64,000 nt of DNA from Nematostella vectensis (GCF_932526225.1 NC_064043.1:434001-498000), one strand, 5' to 3'. Positions 1 to 11,109 are shown, counted from the stretch's first letter. Translations and numbers: made by a program. The notes: a model not told the origin generated them from the sequence alone.

Positions 1-218
1 AAAAAAAATGACCACAAACTGTCCATTAACATAGTTTTCAATATAATATTGCATATTATTTAATAAGGTATTGACAGCTTTTAAAAAGTTCAACTGTTTG
101 TAGACACTTAAAAGCCTACAATAAACACTGACTCCAGACATGCGCAGTACTATGCTGCTGCCCCTTTAAAGTAAAATACAGCTTTACTTAGTCAGCGTAG
201 ATAATATTGCGGATTTTG

Positions 219-677
219 TCAATATTCTAATATGAATATGTCAATATTCTCCCCCCTTACGTCTTTATTTCTATTTATTTTATGCTTTTCACATGATACC
301 AAAACAGCGTCTTTTTTCTTTGCTAATTTGATGTCATGTACACAATAAAAGAGATGCGCCCGTGCGCATGGCGAGTCCCCAAGGGACCCAAGACGCCCAA
401 ATAGACCTCTATTTTTGTCATCCACAATCTCGGCGAGCTGTGCGTGGCGTAACCGTATTACAGGCCTGGGATCCTGGTTATTGTCCTCCCCATTAATGCG
501 CGGGTTGGGATAACCTTGCAAGAGTGTTGTACAGCATATTCGCTCGGAAATATCGGTGCTTGGGGCCTTCGGGTTCTTTACAGCCTTCCGAAAAAGCCTT
601 GTGCTGCCATACCGATTTGGTAATCCGTATGTATGGTTTCCGTTTTGTTCTTCAGACCGGGTTCGATCCCAGGCCAA
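219..677 (-). other. Minus-strand ORF (152 aa) in the GC-richer block; coding status doubtful
   Basis: In copy 1 this frame is open for 152 codons from ATG, beginning MAWDRTRSEEQNG. In copies 2 and 3 one extra T in a T-run (CTATTTTTTG instead of CTATTTTTG) splits it into an 89-aa and a 69-aa frame (2420-2689 and 2230-2439; 4424-4693 and 4234-4443). I recognise no domain, signal peptide or membrane segment. The start codon lies inside the complement of the B-box-like T-arm, so the frame overlaps a tRNA-like element. The block is clearly richer in GC than its surroundings, so it may be a captured fragment of a gene or transposon, but no family can be named. The lack of frame preservation between near-identical copies argues against current coding function. 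Confidence 0.2.
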
Positions 678-692
678 TGGGCTTTTTTTTTT
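657..692 (+). promoter_or_regulatory. B-box-like T-arm with T-run, 2-kb repeat copy 1
   Basis: CCGGGTTCGATCCCAGG (657-673) folds as a tRNA T-arm: CCGGG pairs with CCAGG except for one G-A mismatch, around the loop TTCGATC. The internal GGTTCGATCCC fits the Pol III B box (GGTTCGANTCC) apart from C for T at one position. After 9 nt comes a run of 10 T, a potential Pol III terminator. I could not fit a convincing D-arm or anticodon arm upstream, so this is a B box or tRNA 3'-end relic, not a tRNA gene. Confidence 0.6.
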
Positions 693-1341
693 AATTCGTT
701 TTTTTTTTCTTTGTGCTGGACCCCCTTAATCCTGATAGGTTTTGCGCAAAAATAATAAAAAAAGTGAGTTTGCAAAATAAGCTTGCTAGATTTATTGATT
801 ATATGTATTCAATTTGTTCCTAGGAAGTTAACAAAAAACACAAAGCAAAGAGTTTGAGGAAGTAAACAAGTATGTGAACTTTAATGTTCTATTTGAAGGG
901 GTGCATTTTGTACAGGGAAGCATACATAGAATGCTTAACTGGTAGAGAGGGAAGAGGTAAAAGTTTATTGAGCATAATTTCAACAATAGCAGAGGGAAGA
1001 GAGGGGCACTCTCTTCATACAATATTGCAGTTGTTACCTATTATTAAATAAGTTTGTAACATGTCTTTGTTTATTAAGCAAGGTCTATTTCTGAGACAAG
1101 CAAACTCAAGTAAGGCTGTTGAAATAACAGGTGAGTGTTAAAAGAAAAACAATTATCTGATTAGAAAACTACTGTAGATTCCTTTGCACCAAAATAAGAA
1201 CAAACTTCATTTTGTTTGTTATTTATGAGGAACGAGATGAGCTCTACAAAGCCATAAAGAAATATGTATTGCTCATCTAAATTATACAAGTAAATAATAA
1301 TATTAAAAAAGAACTACTGTAAGTATCTAGAGTGGTTTTCA

Positions 1342-1458
1342 TTAACCCGTGAAACAAAGTGTGATAGTTAAACGGTAATAGTTAGTAAAACACAAAAAAG
1401 TACAATAGAATCAGATCACCACAAAGTGTAATACGCTAAAGCGTAGTTCACGGGTTAA
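1342..1458. mobile_element. piggyBac-type MITE footprint (109 bp plus TTAA duplications)
   Basis: The element reads TTAA-CCCGTGAA...TTCACGGG-TTAA. TTAA target duplications (1342-1345 and 1455-1458) flank a 109-bp element with perfect 8-bp terminal inverted repeats that start CCC and end GGG. This is the standard signature of piggyBac-superfamily elements. The inverted symmetry continues outward through 4 more bases (TTCA/TGAA), for 16 perfect bp in all (1338-1353 and 1447-1462). Inside are a direct repeat (ACAAAGTGTGATA / ACAAAGTGTAATA) and a small hairpin (TACGCT-AA-AGCGTA). At 109 bp it has no coding capacity and would depend on a transposase elsewhere. The family is inferred from the target site and end bases only. 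Confidence 0.6.
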
Positions 1459-1643
1459 TGAAGGTTTTGACATTTCAACCTTACATCCACATGAAAGTAA
1501 TGCCTAATATCGAGTGCCCTACAGTAAGTGTTTTGCAGTCAAGTTGTTTTCTGTTAGTAGGTAAAAAAATATTCTAAATAATAGTAATCATAGCTATGGT
1601 CACCACTTACACATATAGAACTTGTAATGAAAAGAAAGAAAAA

Positions 1644-1665
1644 ATATATATATATATATATATAT
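1644..1665. repeat. (AT)11 microsatellite
   Basis: A 22-bp AT run in copy 1 of the 2-kb repeat. The matching run in copy 2 (3660-3673) is 14 bp, so the tract has changed length since duplication. Confidence 0.9.
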
Positions 1666-2668
1666 GCAGTCAAACAACAGAATTGCATGATAACCTTGAA
1701 TATATTGAATAAAGGACTGCAAAAAACATCTTTTGTACTAGTTGCTTGAATTGACCCTTGGCTATTTTTAGCTGAATTCCCCTCCCCCTCTAAAAAAGAT
1801 AATAATAATAATAATAGAACAAAACTAAAAAGAAAACAAACACAACAGAGACCCCCACCAACAATTTTGATTTTTTTTACTTTCCTTTAAAAGGGGAGTG
1901 TCATGGTTAAGAGATTTGCAAAAACTCTAGAGCCCTGACACAATGAACTTCAGTGAAATTCTAATACTGACTTATGAGCTTTTGGTACATGTGGGAGACT
2001 TTAAACAAAACAAAAACAATGACCACAAACTGTCAATTAACATAGTTTTCAATATAATATTGCATATTATTTAATAAGGTATTCACAGCTTTTAAAAAGT
2101 TCAACTGTTTGTTGACACTTAAAAGTCTACAATAATCACTGACTCCAGACATGCGCAGTACTATGATGCTGCCCCTTTAAAGTAAAATACAGCTTTACTT
2201 AGTCAGCGTAGACAAAATTGCGGATTTTTTCAATATTCTAATATGAAGATGTCAATATTCTCCCCCCTTACGTCTTTATTTCTTTTTATTTTATGATTTT
2301 CACATGATATAAAAACAGCGTCTTTTTTCTTCGCTAATTTGATGTCATGTACACAATAAAAGAGATGCGCCCGTGCGCATGGCGAGTCCCCAAGGCACCC
2401 AAGACGCCCAAATAGACCTCTATTTTTTGTCTTCCACAATCTCGGCGAGCTGTGCGTGGCGTAACCGTATTACAGGCCTGGGATCCTGGTTATTGTCCTC
2501 CCCATTAATGCGCGGGTTGGGATAACCTTGCAAGAGTGTTGTACAGCATATTCGCTCGGAAATATCGGTGCTTGGGGCCTTCGGGTTCTTTACAGCCTTC
2601 CGTAAAAGCCTTGTGCTGCCATACCGATTGGGTAATCCGTATGTTTGGTTTCCGTTTTGTTCTTCAGA

Positions 2669-2704
2669 CCGGGTTCGATCCCAGGCCAATGGGCTTTTTT
2701 TTTT
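2669..2704 (+). promoter_or_regulatory. B-box-like T-arm with T-run, 2-kb repeat copy 2
   Basis: Identical to the copy 1 element at 657-692: CCGGGTTCGATCCCAGG at 2669-2685, then a T-run starting at 2695. Confidence 0.6.
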
Positions 2705-3354
2705 AATTCGTTTTTTTTTCCTTTGAGCTGGACCCCCTTAATCCTGATAGGTTTTGCGCAAAAATAATAAAAAAAGTGAGTTTGCAAAATAAGCTTGCTA
2801 GATTTATTGATTATATGTATTCAATTTGTTCCTACGAAGTTAACAAAAAACACAAAGCAAAGAGTTTGAGGAAGTAAACAAGTATGTGAACTTTAATGTT
2901 CTATTTGAAGGGGCGCATTTTGTACAGGGAAGCATACATAGAATGCTTAACTGGTGGAGAGGGGAGAGGTAACAGTTTATTGAGCATAATGTCAAAAATA
3001 GCAGGGGGAAGGGAGGGGCACTCTCTTCATACAATATTGCAGTTGTTTCCTATTATTAAATAAGTTTGTAAGATATATTTGTTTATTAAGCAAGGTCTAT
3101 TTCTGAGACAAGCAAACTCAAGTAAGAGATGTTGAAATAACAGGTGAGTGTTAAAAAAAAAACAATTATCTGATTAGAAAACTAATGTAGATTCCTCTGC
3201 ACCAAATAAGAACAAACTTTATTTTTTTTTGTTATTTATGAGGAACGAGATGAGCTCTACAAGGCCAAGAAGAAATATGTATTGCTCATCTAAATTATAC
3301 AAGTAAATAATAATATTAAAAAAGAATTACTGTAAGTAATTAGAGTGGTTTTCA

Positions 3355-3471
3355 TTAACCCGTGAAACAAAGTGTGATAGTTAAACGGTAATAGTTAGTA
3401 AAACACAAAAAAGTACAATAGAATCAGATCACCACAAAGTGTAATACGCTAAAGCGTAGTTCACGGGTTAA
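3355..3471. mobile_element. piggyBac-type MITE footprint, second copy
   Basis: The same 117-bp TTAA...TTAA element in copy 2 of the 2-kb repeat, 2,013 bp after the first. Because it sits at the same place in the unit, it was inserted once and then amplified with the repeat. It is not an independent insertion. Confidence 0.6.
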
Positions 3472-3659
3472 TGAAGGTTTTGACATTTCAACCTTACATC
3501 CACATGAAAGTAATGCCTAATATCGAGTGCCCTACAGTAAGTGTTTTGCAGTCAAGTTGTTTTCTGTTAGTAGGTAAAAAAATATTCTAAATAATAGTAA
3601 TCATAGCTATGGTCACCACTTACACATATAGAACTTGTAATGAAAAGAAAGAAAAAAAA

Positions 3660-3673
3660 ATATATATATATAT
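3660..3673. repeat. (AT)7 microsatellite
   Basis: A 14-bp AT run matching 1644-1665 of copy 1, preceded by a longer A-run than in copy 1. Confidence 0.85.
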
Positions 3674-4022
3674 GCAGTCAAACAACAGAATTGCATGATA
3701 ACCTTGAATATATTGAATAAAGGACTGCAAAAAACATCTTTTGTACTAGTTGCTTGAATTGACCCTTGGCTATTTTTAGCTGAATTCCCCTCCCCCTCTA
3801 AAAAAGAAAATAATAATAATAATAGTACAAAAATAAAAAGAAAACAAACACAGCAGAGACCCCCACCAACAATTTTGATTTTTTTTTAACTTTCCTTTAA
3901 AGGGGGAGTGTCATGTTTAAGAGATTTGCAATAGCTATAGAGCCCTGACACAATGAACTTCAGTGAAATTCTAATACTGACTTATGAGCTTTTGGTACAT
4001 GTGGGAGACTTTAAACAAAACA

Positions 4023-4794
4023 AACAAAAATGACCACAAACTGTCAGTTAACATAGTTTTCAATATAATATTGCATATTATTTAATAAGGTATTCACAGC
4101 TTTTAAAAAGTTCAACTGTTTGTTGACACTTTAAAGCCTACAATAATCACTGACTCCAGACATGCGCAGTACTATGCTGCTGCCCCTTTAAAGTAAAATA
4201 CAGCTTTACTTAGTCAGCGGATTGCGGATTTTGTCAATATTCTAATATGAAGATGTCAATATTCTCCCCCCTTACGTCTTTATTTCTATTTATTTTATGA
4301 TTTTCACATGATACCAAAACAGCGTCTTTTTTCTTCGCTAATTTGATGTCATGTACACAATAAAAGAGATGCGACCGTGCGCATGGCGAGTCCCCAAGGG
4401 ACCCAAGACGCCCAAATAGACCTCTATTTTTTGTCATCCACAATCTCGGCGAGCTGTGCGTGGCGTAACCGTATTACAGGCCTGGGATCCTGGTTATTGT
4501 CCTCCCCATTAATGCGCGGGTTGGGATAACCTTGCAAGAGTGTTGTACAGCATATTCGCTCGGAAATATCGGTGCTTGGGGCCTTCGGGTTCTTTACAGC
4601 CTTCCGTAAAAGCCTTGTGCTGCCATACCGATTGGGTAATCCGTATGTTTGGTTTCCGTTTTGTTCTTCAGACCGGGTTCGATCCCAGGCCAATGGGCTT
4701 TTTTTTTAATTTGTTTTTTTTTTCCTTTGTGCTGGACGCCGTCAATCCTGATAGGTTTTGCGCAAAAATAATAAAAAAAAGTGAGTTTGCAAAA
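4023..4794. repeat. 2,011-bp tandem repeat, copy 3, truncated
   Basis: The third copy keeps only the first ~770 bp of the unit. It is intact through the GC-richer block and the B-box/T-run (4673-4707), then stops within TTTGCAAAA, where the other copies continue with TAAGCTTGC. The MITE, microsatellites and second half are absent. The sequence then changes directly to the 545-bp satellite. The copy lacks about 10 bp near 4219 (GTAGATAATATT in copy 1). Confidence 0.92.
4673..4707 (+). promoter_or_regulatory. B-box-like T-arm with T-run, 2-kb repeat copy 3
   Basis: Third copy of the element, at 4673-4689, with a T-run from 4699. It lies about 90 bp before the 2-kb repeat is cut off and is the last recognisable element before the 545-bp satellite begins. 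Confidence 0.6.
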
Positions 4795-4800
4795 GAATAA
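4790..4800. other. Boundary between 2-kb repeat and 545-bp satellite
   Basis: Sequence of the 2-kb unit (TTTGCAAAA) ends at about 4794. Two filler bases (GA) follow, then the 545-bp satellite begins at 4797 with ATAAAAAGAAGGTATAGG. In every normal monomer this phrase is preceded by GTCATGAC. The change is abrupt, with no target duplication or transposon end visible. Confidence 0.8.
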
Positions 4801-5954
4801 AAAGAAGGTATAGGGTCATTTTTATGTACTCTCAGCATCTTTGATGTGCTCATGCTTTGTTCAGGATCTTGTACATATTTTATGCACACAAGAACTAACT
4901 AGATTCCTTGGATAACTTGATTAAGTAGATTCTAACATAGAGCATAGCGCTCGATGGATTAATATACCTTTTTTTCCGAGTATACTGTTTTATTTTTCCT
5001 AATGTTACTTTTTGGAATTTACATTCGGAAAAAAATTATCGATTTGTAACCTTTTGGAGGTTACACTCGTAAAACAAATTCCCGAATGTAACCCTGAAGC
5101 TTTTCCCGAATGTAACCTCCAGTCCGATGGTGACTTTGCTTGGGATAGTTTACGATACCAATAGTATTAAAAGTAATTTTCATTACAATTCCCTTCAACA
5201 ATGCCACGTTAGTCTTCCGTTGCGGGCACTTGACTACTAACGCAGCTACCCGGGTTCGATTCCCGCTGATAGCCTATTTTTTTTTCTTTATTTTTTTCTT
5301 TAAATATCGATACTTAATTATACTGTTCTTGGTGTGTCATGACATAAAAAGAAGGTATAAGGACATTTTTATGTACTCTCAGCATCTTTGATGTGCTCAT
5401 GCTTTGTTCAGGATCCTGTACATATTTTATGCACACAAGAACTAACTAGATTCCTTGGATAACTTGATTAAGTAGATTCTAACATAGAGCATAGCGCTCG
5501 ATAGATTGATATACATTTTTTTCCGAGTATACTGTTTTATTTTTCCTAATGTTACTTTTTGGAATTTACATTCGGAAAAAAATTATCGATTTGTAACCTT
5601 TTGGAGGTTACACTCGTGAAACAAATTCCCGAATGTAACCCTTAAGCTTTTCCCGAATGTAACCTCCAGTCCGATGGTGACTTTGCTTGGGATAGTTTAC
5701 GATACCAATAGTATTAAAAGTAATTTTCATTACAATTCCCTTCAGCAATGCCACGTTAGTCTTTCGTTGCGGGCACTTGACTACTAACGCAGCGATCCGG
5801 GTTCGATTCCCGCTGATAGCCTATTTTTTTTTCTTTTTTTTTTTTTTAAATATCGATACTTAATTATACTGTTCTTGGTGTGTCATGACATAAAAAGAAG
5901 GTATAGGGACATTTTTATGTACTCTCAGCATCTTTGATGTGCTCATGCCTTGTT

Positions 5955-5964
5955 CAGGATCCTG
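5955..5964. other. CAGGATCCTG palindrome (BamHI site), representative
   Basis: A 10-bp perfect palindrome containing GGATCC, kept in nearly all monomers in both arrays, short ones included. A few copies have lost it: near 16790, 27003, 51459 and 61890. Confidence 0.9.
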
Positions 5965-6133
5965 TACATATTTTATGCACACAAGAACTAACTAGATTCC
6001 TTGGATAACTTGATTAAGTAGATTCTAACATAGAGCATAGCGCTCGATAGATTGATATACCTATTTTTCCGAGTATACTGTTTTATTTTTCCTAATGTTA
6101 CTTTTTGGAATTTACATTCGAAAAAAAAATTAT

Positions 6134-6162
6134 CGATTGTAACCTTTTGGAGGTTACACTCG
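6134..6162. other. TGTAACC/GGTTACA hairpin, representative
   Basis: TGTAACCT and AGGTTACA form an 8-bp perfect inverted repeat with a 5-nt loop. After one T-C mismatch the stem continues outward with CGA/TCG. Two further TGTAACC motifs, within CCCGAATGTAACC repeats, and related TTACATTCGG and TGTTACTT phrases surround it, so one hairpin arm can pair with several partners. The unit occurs in all full monomers of both arrays and is missing from the ~229-bp derivatives. Confidence 0.75.
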
Positions 6163-7070
6163 TAAAACAAATTCCCGAATGTAACCCTGAAGCTTTTCCC
6201 GAATGTAACCTCCAGTCCGATGGTGACTTTGCTTGGGATAGTTTACGATACCAATAGTATTAAAATTAATTTTCATTACAATTCCCTTCAGCAATGCCAC
6301 GTTAGTCTTTCGTTACGGGCACTTGACTCCTAACGCAGCGACCCGGGTTCGATTCCCGCTGATAGCCTATTTTTTTTTTCTATATTTTTTTTTAAATATC
6401 GATACTTAATTATACTGTTCTTGGTTTGTCATGACATAAAAAGAAGGTATAGGGACATTTTTATGTACTCTCAGCATCTTTGATGTGCTCATGCTTTGTT
6501 CAGGATCCTGTACAATTTTATGCACACAAGAACTAACTAGATTCCTTGGATAACTTGATTAAGTAGATTCTAACATAGAGCATAGCGCTCGATAGATTGA
6601 TATACCTATTTTTCCGAGTATACTGTTTTATTTTTCCTAATGTTACTTTTTGGAATTTACATTCGGAAAAAAAAATTATCGATTGTAACCTTTTGGAGGT
6701 TACACTCGTAAAACAAATTCCCGAATGTAACCCTGAAGCTTTTCCCGAATTTAACCTCCAGTCCGATGGTGACTTTGCTTGGGATAGTTTACCATACCAA
6801 TAGTATTAAAAGTAATTTTCATTACAATTCCATTCAGCAATGCCACGTTAGTCTTTCGTTGCGGGCACTTGACTACTAACGCAGCGACCCGGGTTCGATT
6901 ACCGCTGATAGCCTATTTTTTTTTCTTTATTTTTTTTTTAAATATCGATACTTAATTATACTGTTCTTGGTGTGTCATGACATAAAAAGAAGGTATAGGG
7001 ACATTTTTATGTACTCTCAGCATCTTTGATGTGCGCATGCCTTGTTCAGGATCCTGTACATATTTTTCCG

Positions 7071-7076
7071 AGTATA
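7071..7076. other. 93-bp deletion scar in one monomer
   Basis: Normal monomers have ACATATTTTATGC and, 93 bp later, CCTATTTTTCC. Here a single TATTTT joins the two flanks and the monomer is 453 bp instead of 546. The 6-bp direct repeat at both ends points to slippage or annealing between short repeats. This deletion is not amplified. Confidence 0.85.
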
Positions 7077-10000
7077 CTGTTTTATTTTTCCTAATGTTAC
7101 TTTTTGGAATTTACATTCGAAAAAAAAATTATCGATTGTAACATTTTGGAGGTTACACTCGTAAAACAAATTCCCGAATGTAATCCTGAAGCTTTTCCCG
7201 AATGTAACCTCCAGTCCGATGGTGACTTTGCTTGGGATAGTTTACGATACCAATAGTATTAAATGTAATTTTCATTACAATTCCCTTCAGCAATGCCACG
7301 TTATTCTTTCGTTGCGGGCACTTGACTACTAACGCAGCAACCCGGGTTCGATTCCCGCTGATAGCCTATTTTTTTTTCTATATTTTTTTTTAAATATCGA
7401 TACTTAATTATACTGTTCTTGGTTTGTCATGACATAAAAAGAAGGTATAGGGACATTTTTATGTACTCTCAGCATCTTTGATGTGCTCATGCTTTGTTCA
7501 CGATCCTGTACAAGTTTATGCACACAAGAACTAACTAGATTCCTTGGATAACTTGATTAAGTAGATTCTAACATAGAGCATAGCGCTCGATAGATTGATA
7601 TACCTATTTTTCCGAGTATACTGTTTTATTTTTCCTAATGTTACTTTTTGGAATTTACATTCGGAAAAAAAAATATCGATTGTAACCTTTTGGATGTTAC
7701 ACTCGTAAAACAAATTCCCGAATGTAACCCTGAAGCTTTTCCCGAATTTAACCTCCAGTCCGATGGTGACTTTGGTTGGGATAGTTTACGATACCAATAG
7801 TATTAAAAGTAATTTTCATTACAATTCCATTCAGCAATGCCACGTTAGTCTTTCGTTGCGGGCACTTGACTACTAACGCAGCGACCCGGGTTCGATTACC
7901 GCTGATAGCCCTTTTTTTTCTTTATTTTTTTTTTAAATATCGATACTTAATTATACTGTTCTTGGTGTGTCATGACATAAAAAGAAGGTATAGGGACATT
8001 TTTATGTACTCTCAGCATCTTTGATGTGCGCATGCCTTGTTCAGGATCCTGTACATATTTTATGCACACAAGAACTAACTAGATTCCTTGGATAACTTGA
8101 TTAATTAGATTCTAACATAGAGCATAGCGCTCGATAGATTGATATACCTATTTTTCCGAGTATACTGTTTTATTTTTCCTAATGTTACTTTTTGGAATTT
8201 ACATTCGGAAAAAAAAATTATCGATTGTAACCTTTTGGAGGTTACACTTGTAAAACAAATTCCCGAATGTAACCCTGAAGCTTTTCCCGAATGTAACCTC
8301 CAGTCCGATGGTGACTTTGCTTGGGATAGTTTACGATACCAATAGTATTAAAATTAATTTTCATTACAATTCCCTTCAGCGATGCCACGTTAGTCTTTCG
8401 TTACGGGCACTTGACTCCTAACGCAGCGACCCGGGTTCGATTCCCGCTGATAGCCCTTTTTTTTCTTTATTTTTTTTTTTAAAATATCGATACTTAATTA
8501 TTCTGTTCTTGGTGTGTCATGACATAAAAAGAAGGTATATGGTCATTTTTATGTACTCTCAGCATCTTTGATGTGCTCATGCTTTGTTCAGGATCCTGTA
8601 CATATTTTATGCACACAAGAACTAACTAGATTCCTTGGATAACTTGATTAAGTAGATTCTAACATAGAGCATAGCGCTCGATAGATTGATATACCTTTTT
8701 TTCCGAGTATACTGTTCTATTTTTCCTAATGTTACTTTTTGGAATTTACATTCGGAAAAAAAATTATCGATTTTAACCTTTTGGAGGTTACACTCGTAAA
8801 ACAAATTCTCGAATGTAACCCTGAAACTTTTCCCAATGTAACCTCCAGTCCAATGGTGACTTTGCTTGGGATAGTTTACGATACCAATAGTATTAAAATT
8901 AATTTTCATTACAATTCCCTTCAGCGATGCCACGTTAGTCTTTCGTTACGGGCACTTGACTCCTAACGCAGCGACCCGGGTTCGATTCCCGCTGATAGCC
9001 TTTTTTTTTCTTTATTTTTTTTTTAAAATATCGATAATTAATTATACTGTTCTTGGTGTGTCATGACATAAAAAGAAGGTATATGGTCATTTTTACGTAC
9101 TCTCAGCATCTTTGATGTGCTCATGCTTTGTTCAGGATCCTGTACATATTTTATGCACACAAGAACTAACTAGATTCCTTGGATAACTTGATTAAGTAGA
9201 TTCTAACATAGAGCATAGCGCTCGATAGATTGATATACCTTTTTTTCCGAGTATACTGTTCTATTTTTCCCAATGTTACTTTTTGGAATTTACATTCGGA
9301 AAAAAAATTATCGATTTTAACCTTTTGGAGGTTACACTCGTAAAACAAATTCCCGAATGTAACCCTGAAACTTTTCCCAATGTAACCTCCACTCCAATGG
9401 TGACTTTGCTTGGGATAGTTTATGATACCAATAGTATTAAAAGTAATTTTCATTACAATCCCCTTCAGCAATGCCACGTTAGTCTTTCGTTGCGGGCACT
9501 TGACTACTAACGCAGCGACCCGGGTTCGATTCCCGCTGATAGCCTTTTTTTTTCTTTATTTTTTTTTTAAATATCGATACTTAATTATACTGTTCTTGGT
9601 GTGTCATGACATAAAAAGAAGGTATAGGGACATTTTTATGTACTCTCAGCATCTTTGATGTGCTCATGCTTTGTTCAGGATCCTGTACATATTTTATGCA
9701 CACAAGAACTAACTAGATTCCTTGGATAACTTGATTAAGTTCATTTCTAACATAGAGCATAGCGCTCGATAGATTGATATACCTTTTTTTCCGAGTATAT
9801 TGTTTTATTTTTCCTAATGTTACTTTTTGGAATGTACATTCGAAAAAAAAATTATCGATTGTAACATTTTGGAGGTTACACTCGTAAAACAAATTCCCGA
9901 ATGTAACCCTGAAGCTTTTCCCGAATGTAATCTCCAGTCCGATGGTGACTTTGCTTGGGATAGTTTACGATACCAATAGTATTAAAAGTAATTTTCATTA

Positions 10001-11109
10001 CAATTCCCTTCAGCAATGCCACGTTATTCTTTCGTTGCGGGCACTTGACTACTAACGCAGCGACCCGGGTTCGATTCCCGCTGATAGCCTATTTTTTTTT
10101 TCTTTATTTTTTTTTTTAAATATCGATACTTAATTATACTGTTCTTGGTTTGTCATGACATAAAAAAAAGGTATAGGGACATTTGTATGTACTCTCAGCA
10201 TCTTTGATGTACTCATGCTTTGTTCAGGATCCTGTACAATTTTATGCACACAAGAACTAACTAGATTCCTTGGATAACTTGATTAAGTAGATTCTAACAT
10301 AGAGCATAGCGCTCGATAGATTGATATACCTATTTTTCCGAGTATACTGTTTTATTTTTCCTAATGTTACTTTTTGGAATTTACATTCCGAAAAAAATTA
10401 TCGATTGTAACCTTTTGGAGGTTACACTCGTAAAACAAATTCCCGAATGTAACCCTGAAGCTTTTCCCGAATTTAACCTCCAGTCCGATGGTGACTTTGC
10501 TTGGGATAGTTTACGATACCAATAGTATTAAAAGTAATTTTCATTACAATTCCCTTCAGCAATGCCACGTTAGTCTTTCGTTGCGGGCACTTGACTACTA
10601 ACGCAGCGACCCGGGTTCGATTCCCGCTGATAGCCTATTTTTTTTTCTTTATTTTTTTTTTAAATATCGATACTTAATTATACTGTTCTTGGTGTGTCAT
10701 GACATAAAAAGAAGGTATAGGGACATTTTTATGTACTCTCAGCATCTTTGATGTGCTCATGCCTTGTTCAGGATCCTGTACATATTTTATGCACACAAGA
10801 ACTAACTAGATTCCTTGGATAACTTGATTAAGTAGATTCTAACATAGAGCATAGCGCTCGATAGATTGATATACCTATTTTTCCGAGTATACTGTTTTAT
10901 TTTTCCTAATGTTACTTTTTGGAATTTACATTCGAAAAAAAAATTATCGATTGTAACCTTTTGGAGGTTACACTCGTAAAACAAATTCCCGAATGTAACC
11001 CTGAAGCTTTTCCCGAATGTAACCTCCAGTCCGATGGTGACTTTGCTTGGGATAGTTTACGATACCAATAGTATTAAAAGTAATTTTCATTACAATTCCC
11101 TTCAGCAAT

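Larger units (their letters stand above)
1..2011. repeat. 2,011-bp tandem repeat, copy 1
   Basis: First of three head-to-tail copies. The phrase ACCACAAACTGTC recurs at 11, 2022 and 4033, giving a period of 2,011 bp twice. The copies are nearly identical, differing by scattered substitutions and small indels. In order, the unit holds an AT-rich stretch (1-210); a GC-richer block (about 350-680) that is open on the minus strand and ends in a B-box-like T-arm and T-run; an AT-rich stretch with no recognisable gene (about 690-1337); a MITE footprint (1342-1458); and microsatellites (1644-1665 AT, 1799-1816 AAT). The rest (1459-1640, 1820-2011) shows nothing recognisable. I do not recognise the unit as a known transposon and see no terminal repeats for it. 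The first base is only the window edge, so the array probably continues leftward. Confidence 0.93.
2012..4022. repeat. 2,011-bp tandem repeat, copy 2 (complete)
   Basis: The one copy that is complete within the window. It repeats copy 1 in the same order: GC-richer block (about 2360-2690), B-box/T-run (2669-2704), AT-rich spacer, MITE footprint (3355-3471), AT microsatellite (3660-3673), AAT run (about 3811-3824). It differs from copy 1 by an extra T in the T-run near 2422-2427, which breaks the long minus-strand ORF, and by a shorter AT microsatellite (14 against 22 bp). Apart from the listed elements I see no gene. Confidence 0.93.
4797..9610 (+). repeat. Array 1, left block: nine simple monomers
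   Basis: tRNA-like sequences (72 nt each, plus strand) start at 5203, 5750, 6296, 6842, 7295, 7839, 8384, 8929 and 9473. Spacing is 544-547 bp except for the fifth, which is 453 bp because of a 93-bp deletion. The first B box is intact. The copies at 6296, 8384 and 8929 read GTTACGGGC and CTCCTAA instead of GTTGCGGGC and CTACTAA, a subfamily mark shared with some array 2 copies (GGAGTC on that strand). The copies at 6842 and 7839 share GATTACC for GATTCCC. Confidence 0.92.

Noticed and set aside
828-1022. 64-aa minus-strand ORF in the 2-kb repeat (also 2840-3034)
   Set aside because: Low-complexity, AT-rich frame with no recognisable domain. Conservation between near-identical repeat copies is not evidence of coding.
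1338-1462. GGTTTT direct repeats beside the MITE as its target duplication
   Set aside because: GGTTTT flanks the 16-bp symmetric region asymmetrically. The TTAA interpretation, with CCC...GGG ends, is simpler and fits a known superfamily.
4797-5343. Monomer as a Helitron or SINE
   Set aside because: No TC start and CTRR end with a 3' hairpin at the inferred unit ends. The tRNA-like part is followed directly by T-runs rather than a SINE body, and there is no target duplication.
10802-10984. Recurring ~60-aa ORF (starting MFYECNLQKVTID), seen dozens of times in both arrays
   Set aside because: It exists because the monomer recurs. Its frame crosses an A-run whose length changes by single bases between copies, so many monomers have lost it, and its apparent internal repeats come from the GTTACA motif cluster. 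No start context, domain or coding-type variation is visible.
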